From Oscillospiraceae bacterium (GTDB taxonomy: Bacteria; Bacillota; Clostridia; Oscillospirales; Acutalibacteraceae): 22,852 bases of DNA. The translations under genes and the position numbers were made by a program. The stretch covers positions 1 to 22,852 of the forward strand of contig CACXFE010000091.1 in the NCBI GenBank assembly GCA_902766855.1. The letters are read 5' to 3'. Positions 12,490 to 20,309 of the stretch are shown in pieces. Position 1 is the stretch's first letter; each line of letters starts with the position of its first letter. The notes under the pieces were generated by a model. It made no database searches. It was not told the DNA's origin and was given only the letters and a program-made list of their open reading frames with translations.

Positions 12490-15006
12490 TTGAAACTGCT
12501 TGCGATCGACGGGAACAGCATCATCAACCGCGCATTTTACGGGATCAAACTGCTCACCACCAAAGACGGGCGGTATACCAACGCGGTTTACGGATTTATC
12601 AATATCTTAAACCGGTTGCTTGAATCCGAACAACCGGACGGCGTAGCAGTGGCTTTTGATTTGCGCACCCCTACTTTTCGTCACAAAATGTACGATGGAT
12701 ACAAAGCCGGGCGCAAAGGAATGCCGCCGGAACTGGCGGAGCAAATGCCGGTTTTGAAAAAATGGCTGGTGCTGGCGGGCTATACCTGCATAGAATGCGA
12801 GGGATATGAGGCCGATGATATTTTAGGCACACTTGCCGCCGCAAGCGAGGCGGAAGGCGGCACCTGCCTGATCGCAACGGGCGACCGGGATTCCCTGCAA
12901 CTGATTTCCGATCGCACCACCGTGTTGTTGACCGCCACCAAAATGGGGCGGCCGGAGATCCTCCGATATGACGAAGCCGCTTTGCAAGAGCGATACGGAT
13001 TGACGCCCCCGGAAATGATCGAACTGAAAAGCCTGATGGGCGATTCTTCGGACAATATCCCGGGCGTGCGCGGCATCGGCGAAAAAACCGCGACCGATCT
13101 GATCCGGCGGTATCACACGATCGACGCGCTGTATGAAGAAATTGACGCACCCGAAATCAAAGACGCGGTACGCAAAAAATTAGCAGAGGGGAAAGAAAGC
13201 GCCTATTTAAGCCGCACCCTCGGCACGATTTGCCGCACCGCCCCGATTGATACGGAAATCAGCCATTACCAAATCAAAGCGCGGCAAACCGCCGAACTTT
13301 CAGCGTTGATGACTTCGCTGGAATTTTTCAAACTCATGGAAAAAATGGGGTTGACGCCCGGCATGGCGTCCCCTGATGCGGCGAAGCCGGAACAAATCTA
13401 CACCGTTTCCGCGCCGTTTGCCCCCACCGGCACGGCGGATCTTTTGATCGAAGGCGCCTGCGCCGCTGTTTGCGCAGGCGGAAAAGCGTTTGTTTGTGAC
13501 ACGGAAACAGCCAAAGCCTGGCTTACCGATCCCGCGGTTTCCAAGCGGGTGTATGACTATAAAAATCTGTATAAGCAATACCCCGCCGCCTGCTCGGTGG
13601 TGTTTGACGCGATGTTGGCGGCGTATCTCTGCAACCCGTCGGCTTCCTCCTATTCGCTGGAACGCATCACGGAAGAATACGCCCCCGCTTTCACCCCGCT
13701 CCCCGAAGGCACGCCGGAATTGCTGCAAACGGTATGCCGGTTTTCCGCCGCGTGCGACGCGCTGGAAAAGGAACTGGAAGCCACCCGGCAAAGGGCTTTG
13801 CTGGACGAAATCGAATTGCCGCTCGCCCGGGTACTCGGCGCCATGGAGGAAGACGGATTTTTAGTGGATCGGGAAGGGCTTGCCGCCCTTTCTGCCGAAT
13901 TGAAAGAGCGTATTGCCGTGATCGAGCGGGAAATATACGACCTGGTGGGGTATGAGTTCAACCTCAATTCCCCCAAGCAGTTAGGCGTGGCGCTTTTTGA
14001 AAAATTGGGGCTGCCCGCCAAAAAGAAAACCAAAAGCGGTTACAGCACCAATGCCGAAGTGCTGGAAGAGTTGCGCGATGCGCACCCCGCGGTGGGATTA
14101 CTGCTGGAATACCGGCAGTTAGCCAAACTGAAATCCACTTACGCGGACGGCTTGCAGGACTGTGTAGCCTTAGACGGGAGAATCCATTCCACCTTTAACC
14201 AGGCGGAAACCCGCACCGGGCGCATCAGTTCGCTGGAACCGAATTTACAGAATATCCCCGTTCGCACCAATGAGGGGCGCCGCCTGCGCGGGTACTTCAC
14301 GGCGCCGGAAGGCCGCGTTCTTTGCGACGCCGATTATTCCCAGATCGAGTTGCGGGTGTTGGCAAGCCTGGCGGATGACCGCAATATGATCGAAGCCTTC
14401 CGCAAAGGCACCGATATTCACACCGTGACCGCTTCCCAGGTTTTCGGCTTGCCGGAAGATATGATCACCCCCGAATTGCGCAGCCGGGCAAAAGCGGTGA
14501 ATTTCGGGATCGTTTACGGGATCGGCGCTTTTTCCCTTGCGAAAGACATCGGGGTTTCCCGTGCCGAAGCGGCCGGCTACATTGAAAACTATCTGCGCAC
14601 CTTTTCGGGCGTGGCGGCGTATATGGAAAAAGCCATCGACGATGCGAAACGGGACGGCTTTGTAACCACCCTGTTCGGCAGGCGGCGTTATCTGCCGGAA
14701 CTTGCCAATTCCAACCATATGCTCCGGGCATTCGGCGAGCGCGTGGCGCGTAACGCCCCCATTCAGGGCACCGCCGCCGATATTATCAAAATTGCCATGA
14801 TCCGGGTATTTGACCGGTTGGAAAAAGAACTGCCGACCGCACGGTTGATCCTGCAAGTGCATGATGAACTGATTGTGGAGTGCGATGAGGAAAACGCGGC
14901 GGAAGTTTGCCGCTTACTGCAAGAAGAAATGGAAAACGCCGTTCACCTGTCGGTGCGGCTCACTGCCGAAGCGCATTTCGGCAAAACATGGTTGGAAGCG
15001 AAATAA
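12490..15006 (+). CDS. polA: DNA polymerase I
   Basis: This 838-residue enzyme fills gaps and removes RNA primers and damaged DNA. The start is TTG 12490 (LKLLAIDGNS), seven bases after a strong AGAGGGAGG; the frame is open farther upstream but there crosses the leader hairpin. The 5'-3' exonuclease domain (1-290) shows AFDLRTPTFRHKMYDGYKAG (55-74), GYEADD (105-110), ATGDRDSLQL (129-138) and GDSSDNIPGVRGIG (184-197). The middle domain (about 315-430) lacks the DxE and other acidic residues of a proofreading 3'-5' exonuclease. The polymerase shows motif A DADYSQIELR (613-622), motif B RSRAKAVNFGIVYG (664-677), with Phe in the O-helix, and motif C QVHDELIVE (789-797). It heads a long run of closely spaced genes. 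Confidence 0.97.
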   Translation: MKLLAIDGNSIINRAFYGIKLLTTKDGRYTNAVYGFINILNRLLESEQPDGVAVAFDLRTPTFRHKMYDGYKAGRKGMPPELAEQMPVLKKWLVLAGYTCIECEGYEADDILGTLAAASEAEGGTCLIATGDRDSLQLISDRTTVLLTATKMGRPEILRYDEAALQERYGLTPPEMIELKSLMGDSSDNIPGVRGIGEKTATDLIRRYHTIDALYEEIDAPEIKDAVRKKLAEGKESAYLSRTLGTICRTAPIDTEISHYQIKARQTAELSALMTSLEFFKLMEKMGLTPGMASPDAAKPEQIYTVSAPFAPTGTADLLIEGACAAVCAGGKAFVCDTETAKAWLTDPAVSKRVYDYKNLYKQYPAACSVVFDAMLAAYLCNPSASSYSLERITEEYAPAFTPLPEGTPELLQTVCRFSAACDALEKELEATRQRALLDEIELPLARVLGAMEEDGFLVDREGLAALSAELKERIAVIEREIYDLVGYEFNLNSPKQLGVALFEKLGLPAKKKTKSGYSTNAEVLEELRDAHPAVGLLLEYRQLAKLKSTYADGLQDCVALDGRIHSTFNQAETRTGRISSLEPNLQNIPVRTNEGRRLRGYFTAPEGRVLCDADYSQIELRVLASLADDRNMIEAFRKGTDIHTVTASQVFGLPEDMITPELRSRAKAVNFGIVYGIGAFSLAKDIGVSRAEAAGYIENYLRTFSGVAAYMEKAIDDAKRDGFVTTLFGRRRYLPELANSNHMLRAFGERVARNAPIQGTAADIIKIAMIRVFDRLEKELPTARLILQVHDELIVECDEENAAEVCRLLQEEMENAVHLSVRLTAEAHFGKTWLEAK

Positions 15007-15007
15007 C

Positions 15008-15853
15008 ATGAATATTTTGTTTATTTGCACGGGCAACACTTGCCGAAGCCCCATGGCGGAGGGCTACCTTGTTTCCAAACAGTTGCCGGGTGTTGCGGTG
15101 TTAAGCCGCGGCTTGTATGCCGACGGTTCTCCTCTCAGCGAAAACGCCGCCCTTGCCCTGCGGGAAGCCGGGATCGAGATGGCGGGGCGGAAGTCCGTTC
15201 CGTTGACCAAAGCGGAAACCGAAAACGCGGATAAGATCCTTTGCCTTTCCCCTTCCCATAAACAACGGCTGGCCGAAGCGGGCGTGCCGGAAGAAAAACT
15301 GTTTATTTTAGGCGGCGGCATAGCCGATCCGTTTGGCGGGGATCTTGCCGTATACCGCGCCTGCCGGGATGCGATTTTCGCCGCGATCGACGAACTGATC
15401 GAAGCCGGATTTTTTGCATCCTTCACCCTGTTGCCGATCGAAGGAAAGCATTTCCCCGCGGTGGCAAAACTGGAAAAAACCTGCTTTTCCGAACCTTGGA
15501 GTCAAGAAGGCCTTTTAGAATCCTACCGGCACGGCACCCGTTTCTTTGTGGCGGAGCGAGAAAACAAAGTGCTGGGCTATATCGGCGTCAATGCTGTTGC
15601 GGATGAAGGCTATATCACCAATGTGGCAGTTTTTCCCGGCGAGCGGAAAGCAGGTGTCGGAACCGCCTTGCTTCGCCGGGCGATTGACTTTGCGCAAGCG
15701 CAAAACCTTGCGTTTCTTTCGCTGGAAGTGCGGGTTTCCAACTTCGAAGCGATCCGGCTTTATCAAAAACTCGGTTTTGCCGAAGAAGGGCGACGAAAAG
15801 GGTTTTACCGCAATCCTTCCGAAGATGCACTGATTATGACAAAGAGGTTTTAA
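15008..15853 (+). CDS. Fusion of YwlE-like arginine phosphatase and RimI acetyltransferase
   Basis: One unbroken frame of 281 residues, starting one base after the polA stop, joins two enzymes. Residues 1-133 are a low-molecular-weight phosphatase: CTGNTCRS at 7-14 (nucleophile C7, R13) and DP at 107-108 as general acid. Thr at 11 is the residue reported to favour phospho-arginine in YwlE. Residues about 140-281 are a GNAT acetyltransferase of RimI type (ribosomal protein S18 alanine N-acetylation): FSEPWSQ (160-166), the acetyl-CoA loop RKAGVGTALL (213-222) and RLYQKLGFAEEGRRKGFY. Only a few residues link them, and no Met or good ribosome site lies at the junction (a TTG at 15431 is the nearest). 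The two are usually separate genes. tsaD follows six bases later. Confidence 0.9.
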   Translation: MNILFICTGNTCRSPMAEGYLVSKQLPGVAVLSRGLYADGSPLSENAALALREAGIEMAGRKSVPLTKAETENADKILCLSPSHKQRLAEAGVPEEKLFILGGGIADPFGGDLAVYRACRDAIFAAIDELIEAGFFASFTLLPIEGKHFPAVAKLEKTCFSEPWSQEGLLESYRHGTRFFVAERENKVLGYIGVNAVADEGYITNVAVFPGERKAGVGTALLRRAIDFAQAQNLAFLSLEVRVSNFEAIRLYQKLGFAEEGRRKGFYRNPSEDALIMTKRF

Positions 15854-15859
15854 GCGTTC

Positions 15860-16867
15860 ATGAAAATTCTTGCCATTGAAAGTTCCTGTGATGAAACCGC
15901 CGCGGCCGTAACCGAAGAGCGGCGGGTACTTTCCAACATTGTGGCCACTCAAATTGAAGAACACCGCTTATACGGCGGCGTTGTGCCGGAGATTGCCTCC
16001 CGCCGGCATACTGAGGCGATTTCCGCCGTGTGCCGCGAGGCGCTGACCCGGGCCGAAACCGATTTTTCGGGGATCGACGCGGTGGCGGTCACCTTTGCGC
16101 CGGGATTGATCGGGGCATTGTTAGTCGGGGTGAATTTTGCCAAAGGGGTGGCTCTCTCGGCCAATAAACCGCTGATTCCCGTGCATCACCTGCGCTCGCA
16201 TATCGCGGCAAATTATATTACCCACCCCGAACTGAAACCGCCGTTTCTTTGCTTGCTGGTATCCGGCGGCAACACAGTGCTGACAGAGGTTTGCGATTAC
16301 ACCCGTTTCCGGGTTTTAGGCGGCACGAGGGATGACGCCGCGGGCGAATGTTTCGATAAAACCGCGCGGTGCATGGGGCTTGCCTACCCGGGCGGAGTAA
16401 CACTGGATCGCATTGCCACGGTGGCAGACAATCAAAAATATCCTCTCCCCTTTCCGCAGGTTCATTCCGGGGAATTTGATTTCAGTTTTTCCGGGTTAAA
16501 AACCGCTGTGATGAATTTGGTGCATAACGCCGCGCAAAAAGGCGAGGAAATTGATGTGCCGGTGGTTTGTGCCACGGTTCGCCGGCGCGTTTGCGATATG
16601 CTGATCGAAAAAACGCTTCGGGCGGCAGAAAAAACCGGGTGCCGGCAAATCGCCATTGCGGGCGGGGTTTCCGCCAACAGCGAATTGCGGCGCCGCATGC
16701 AGGAAGAATGCGCCCGGCGCGGATATTCCCTCTATCTTCCCGATCTTGCCTTCTGCGGCGACAATGCCGCCATGGTGGGCGTGCAAGGGTATTACGAATG
16801 GCAAAGCGGCAATGTGGCTGCCGCCTCTTTAAACGCGGCGGCAACCATGCCGATCACTTACCGATGA
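15860..16867 (+). CDS. tsaD: tRNA N6-adenosine threonylcarbamoyltransferase (TsaD)
   Basis: This 335-residue protein performs the last step of t6A37 formation on ANN-decoding tRNAs, transferring threonylcarbamoyl from its AMP adduct. It has the expected N-terminus MKILAIESSCDETAAAV, the metal-binding HHLRSH motif (H110, H114), VSGGNT (134-139), DFSFSGLKTAV (207-217) and CGDNAAM (299-305, metal-binding D301). Length is normal. In bacteria it works with TsaB and TsaE; neither gene is in this window, although RimI, often next to tsaB and tsaD, is fused into the preceding gene. The start is ATG 15860, with AGAGG about 12 bases upstream, a rather long spacing. Confidence 0.97.
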   Translation: MKILAIESSCDETAAAVTEERRVLSNIVATQIEEHRLYGGVVPEIASRRHTEAISAVCREALTRAETDFSGIDAVAVTFAPGLIGALLVGVNFAKGVALSANKPLIPVHHLRSHIAANYITHPELKPPFLCLLVSGGNTVLTEVCDYTRFRVLGGTRDDAAGECFDKTARCMGLAYPGGVTLDRIATVADNQKYPLPFPQVHSGEFDFSFSGLKTAVMNLVHNAAQKGEEIDVPVVCATVRRRVCDMLIEKTLRAAEKTGCRQIAIAGGVSANSELRRRMQEECARRGYSLYLPDLAFCGDNAAMVGVQGYYEWQSGNVAAASLNAAATMPITYR

Positions 16868-16881
16868 TAAAGGAGTTTAGA

Positions 16882-17775
16882 ATGCGTAAACTTTTATTGA
16901 TTGTCAACCCCTGCTCGGGCAGAGCGAAAATGAAAACCGAACTTTTAAAGGTTGTGGAAATTCTCTCCTCGGGCGGCTACACCGTTACGGTTTACCCCAC
17001 CAAGGCGCGGGCGGACGCCACCCGTTATGTAGAAACGCTGGAACAGAACGAATATGATCTGATCGTGGTTTGCGGGGGCGACGGTACGCTCAACGAAGTT
17101 ATTACGGGGATGATGCACACGGGGCTTCATTGCACACTCGGGTACATTCCTTCGGGGACGCTGAACGAATGGTCTTCCGGGTTGCACATTGCACGCAGCA
17201 TCCCGCAGGCGGCAACCGATATTGTAAACGGCAAAAAAATCCAACTGGATATCGGTCAGTTCGGCTCTTCTTATTTTTCTTATACCGCCTCATTCGGCGC
17301 GTTTACCGATGCGTCGTATTCCGCCCCGCAGGATGTGAAAAATGTTTTGGGGCAAGCGGCATACTTTTTTGAAGGGATCAAAAGCCTCGGCAACATCAAA
17401 CCGGTACATTTGAAATTCGAAACCGATGACCGCACGGTGGAAGGCGATTTTCTCTTCGGTGCCATTTCCAACTCCCTTTCGGTAGGCGGGATCGTGAAAT
17501 TTGATGAATCGGTGGTCAAACTCAACGACGGAAAATTTGAAGTATTGCTGATCCATAATCCCGATACGATCTTAAAACTGCAACCGATGATCGACGGGAT
17601 CCTCCGACAGGATTTCAACCGGGAGGGAATCGAATTTTTCACGGCGAAGCAGATATTGGTGACCGGGAAAGACGGCCTTTCCTGGACTTTGGACGGAGAA
17701 TATGCCCGCGGCGCCGAAGCCGTGACCGTGCAAAATGTGCATAACGCGATCGAACTGATCGTGCCGCAAGTATGA
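16882..17775 (+). CDS. Diacylglycerol kinase family lipid kinase (YegS/BmrU type)
   Basis: This 297-residue protein starts at ATG 16882, six bases after AAAGGAG; open frame further upstream overlaps tsaD and is not coding. It shows NPCSGRAK (9-16), the nucleotide-binding VVCGGDGTLNEV (62-73), PSGTLNEWSSGL (90-101) and the C-terminal LDGEY (270-274). The usual GTxNDFA loop reads GTLNEWS, with Asp replaced by Glu and the next residues altered, so substrate preference may differ. The family phosphorylates diacylglycerol or similar lipids at the inner membrane, recycling lipid-anchor by-products. Its place just before mreB suggests shared control with envelope growth. Confidence 0.9.
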   Translation: MRKLLLIVNPCSGRAKMKTELLKVVEILSSGGYTVTVYPTKARADATRYVETLEQNEYDLIVVCGGDGTLNEVITGMMHTGLHCTLGYIPSGTLNEWSSGLHIARSIPQAATDIVNGKKIQLDIGQFGSSYFSYTASFGAFTDASYSAPQDVKNVLGQAAYFFEGIKSLGNIKPVHLKFETDDRTVEGDFLFGAISNSLSVGGIVKFDESVVKLNDGKFEVLLIHNPDTILKLQPMIDGILRQDFNREGIEFFTAKQILVTGKDGLSWTLDGEYARGAEAVTVQNVHNAIELIVPQV

Positions 17776-17828
17776 TCTGTGCGCGAATGAAAATACTATA
17801 AAAAGAACAAAATTCAAGGAGTTTGCAT

Positions 17829-18848
17829 ATGTTTACCAGAGATATTGGAGTAGACCTCGGCACCGCCAACACCCTTGTTTGCCTGAAAGGAAAGGGCATT
17901 ATCATGCGCGAGCCTTCGGTTGTGGCGTACGACATCCGGAATGACGCCGTGCGCGCAGTCGGGACCGAAGCCAAAGAAATGATCGGCAGAACACCCGGCT
18001 CCATTGTGGCGGTCCGCCCGTTGAAAGACGGCGTGATCGCGGATTTCGATGTGACCGCCGCTATGTTAAAACGCTTCATCCGGCAAGCGTTGAAAGGATC
18101 GGTTTTCTCGCGGGTGCGCATGGTCATTTGTATTCCGGCGGGCGTAACCGAAGTGGAAAGCCGCGCGGTATACGACGCCGCCAAACAAGCCGGCGCCACG
18201 GATATTGACCTTGTGGAAGAGCCGATGGCGGCCGCCGTGGGTGCGGGGTTGCCGATTTGGGACGCCGCGGGCAGCATGGTTGTTGATGTAGGCGGCGGCA
18301 CAAGTGAAGTGGCGGTGATTTCCCTTGGGGATATTGTGACCGCGCAATCCATCCGCATCGCGGGGGACGATTTTGATGAGGCAATCATCAACTATGTGCG
18401 CAAAAAGCACAACCTGTTGATCGGAGAGCGCACCGCGGAACAAATCAAGATCGAAATCGGCTCGGCCAAGCCTTACGAAAACGAAGGCGATATTGAGATC
18501 AAAGGCCGCAACCAGGTGGACGGTCTTCCCAAAAATGTGATCATTACCGCCGAGGAAGTGCGGTCCGCCATGGCGGACCCGATCGCGCAGATCATCGACA
18601 CCATTCGCACCACGCTCGAAAAAACCCCGCCGGAACTGGCGGCGGATATTATCGACCGCGGCATCACCCTGACAGGCGGCGGCGCGCTTTTGCGCGGCTT
18701 TGCGGAACTGATTGCGGAAAACACCGGCATGCCGGTATCGGTAGCGCCCAACCCGCTTGATTGCGTGGTTTTGGGAACCGCAAAACGGCTGGAAGCGGAC
18801 AGCGGCTTCGATCATTATGTATTCCGCCGCGGAAAGCGTTTCCGTTAA
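17829..18848 (+). CDS. mreB: Rod shape-determining protein MreB
   Basis: This 339-residue bacterial actin forms membrane-bound filaments that direct lateral wall synthesis. The start is ATG 17829 (MFTRDIGVDLGTANTLV), seven bases after AAGGAG; a TTG two codons earlier is less likely. Motifs include the phosphate loop DLGTANT, VPAGVTEVE-type VCIPAGVTEVESRAV, LVEEPMAAAVGAGLPI, VVDVGGGTSEVAVIS, IGSAKP and ITLTGGGALLRG. Length is normal. mreC and mreD follow in the usual order. The MreB/Mbl distinction cannot be made from this copy alone, but the downstream genes favour MreB. Confidence 0.97.
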   Translation: MFTRDIGVDLGTANTLVCLKGKGIIMREPSVVAYDIRNDAVRAVGTEAKEMIGRTPGSIVAVRPLKDGVIADFDVTAAMLKRFIRQALKGSVFSRVRMVICIPAGVTEVESRAVYDAAKQAGATDIDLVEEPMAAAVGAGLPIWDAAGSMVVDVGGGTSEVAVISLGDIVTAQSIRIAGDDFDEAIINYVRKKHNLLIGERTAEQIKIEIGSAKPYENEGDIEIKGRNQVDGLPKNVIITAEEVRSAMADPIAQIIDTIRTTLEKTPPELAADIIDRGITLTGGGALLRGFAELIAENTGMPVSVAPNPLDCVVLGTAKRLEADSGFDHYVFRRGKRFR

Positions 18849-18881
18849 TTTGTTATACCAACACACATCGGAGGAAAGGTC

Positions 18882-19736
18882 ATGCGTTTTTTCTTTCGCA
18901 GCCGACAATTTAAAATCATTCTCGCCGTTGCGCTTTCGTTGATCGCCGTGGCGGTGATTTCCACGGTGATCGGGCTTACCATGTCGCCCGGGGCGAACCT
19001 GATCGCCACGGTCACCGCGCCTTTTCGCCTGGCGGCGACCAAACTTTCCGGCGCCGTTTCCGATTTTGTGACCGCTTACCAAGAAGGCGAGCAACTCATG
19101 ATCGAAAACGCGGAACTGGAAAACACCATCAACGATCTGCGCAAGCAACTGGCCGAACAGCAGCAGATCCGTGAAGAAAACGAATTTTATAAAAACTATC
19201 TCGGGATCAAAGACGCGCACCCCGATTTTCAGTTTACTTCCGCTACCCTGATTTCCCGCGATCCGGATGATCCGTTCGGCGGATTTGTGATCAACAAAGG
19301 GACGCTTGCGGATATTGCGGCGTATGATCCCGTGATTACCGACGCGGGTTTGGTGGGCTACATAAGCGAAGTGGGGCTTACCACCGCGAAAGTGATCACC
19401 CTGCTTCATTCTGACCTTACGCTCGGCGCGCTTGATAATCGCACCAGCGATTCCGGGGTGGTTTCCGGCTCGATCGAGTTGGCCGCCAAGGGGCAAACAC
19501 GGCTTTTCAACCTTTCCCGCTCGTGCAGTATCGCCGTGGGAGATTATGTGATTTCCTCCGGTGAGGGGATTTTCCCGAAAGGATTATTGATCGGCTCGAT
19601 CGAAGCAATCGGCAACGATCCGTATAACACTTCCATTTATGCCGATCTTCGCCCCTTTGTGGATCTGGAAAAAATTAAAAGCGTGATGGTGATCACCAAT
19701 TTTGAAGGGCAAGGCGGGCTTGATCCAAACCGCTGA
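18882..19736 (+). CDS. mreC: Rod shape-determining protein MreC
   Basis: This 284-residue scaffold protein starts at ATG 18882 with GGAGGAAAGG upstream. It has a short basic tail, a membrane helix at about 10-31, a coiled coil at about 65-104 (QLMIENAELENTINDLRKQL and on), then the outer double beta-barrel domain with SRDPDDPFGGFVINKG and ITDAGLVGYISEVG. It links MreB and MreD inside to PBP2 outside. Length and gene order are typical. Confidence 0.95.
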   Translation: MRFFFRSRQFKIILAVALSLIAVAVISTVIGLTMSPGANLIATVTAPFRLAATKLSGAVSDFVTAYQEGEQLMIENAELENTINDLRKQLAEQQQIREENEFYKNYLGIKDAHPDFQFTSATLISRDPDDPFGGFVINKGTLADIAAYDPVITDAGLVGYISEVGLTTAKVITLLHSDLTLGALDNRTSDSGVVSGSIELAAKGQTRLFNLSRSCSIAVGDYVISSGEGIFPKGLLIGSIEAIGNDPYNTSIYADLRPFVDLEKIKSVMVITNFEGQGGLDPNR

Positions 19737-19792
19737 TCACCCCCACCCTGCAACCATTTTGTTTCATCCCGTTTCGAAAGGAGGAAAACCGC

Positions 19793-20305
19793 ATGGCAAT
19801 CAAAAAAAGGCGGTTGGGAATCGGCTTTTTGAATCTGCTTCTTTTTTTCACCGTGCTGCTGCTGCATTATACCGTTACCGCCGGTCTTCATATCGGCAAA
19901 GCCACTCCGCTTGCCATTTTGCCGCTGCTGACGGCCTTCTCCATGTTCGCCCCGGTTTCCCTCTCCGCATTGACCGGGTTTTTCACCGGGCTTACCATGG
20001 ATGGGATCGCCGGCGATCTGTCATGTTTCAACACATTGTTTTTGATGTTGGCGGCGGCGCTGATTTCCGCCCTCGCCGATAATCTTTTTAATAAAAATAT
20101 CCGCTCGGCGGTTGTGTTATCTTTTTTAGCCGCCGTTTTCTATTTCTTTTTCAAATGGCTTTGCTTTTACGCATTCCGCGCGGGGATGCAGGACAGTCTG
20201 ACTTATCTGCTCTATTACGCGATCCCCTCGATTTTATATACCGAAGTGTTTATCTTCGCTTTTTATCCGTTATATCGCCGTTTTGACCGCATGAAAGGAG
20301 CCTGA
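19793..20305 (+). CDS. mreD: Rod shape-determining protein MreD
   Basis: This 170-residue protein is almost wholly hydrophobic, with about five membrane segments, and starts at ATG 19793 after a strong AAAGGAGG site. MreD proteins are poorly conserved; the call rests on length, topology, the FTGLTMDGIAGDLSCFNTLF stretch similar to the MreD G-x-D-x-x core, and its position between mreC and the PBP2 gene. It is thought to act with MreC in activating the elongation machinery. Confidence 0.9.
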   Translation: MAIKKRRLGIGFLNLLLFFTVLLLHYTVTAGLHIGKATPLAILPLLTAFSMFAPVSLSALTGFFTGLTMDGIAGDLSCFNTLFLMLAAALISALADNLFNKNIRSAVVLSFLAAVFYFFFKWLCFYAFRAGMQDSLTYLLYYAIPSILYTEVFIFAFYPLYRRFDRMKGA

Positions 20306-20309
20306 AGCC

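Noticed and set aside
18066..19496. 476-codon open frame on the - strand
   Set aside because: It lies opposite mreB and mreC, both with clear motifs and ribosome sites, and has no plausible protein pattern.
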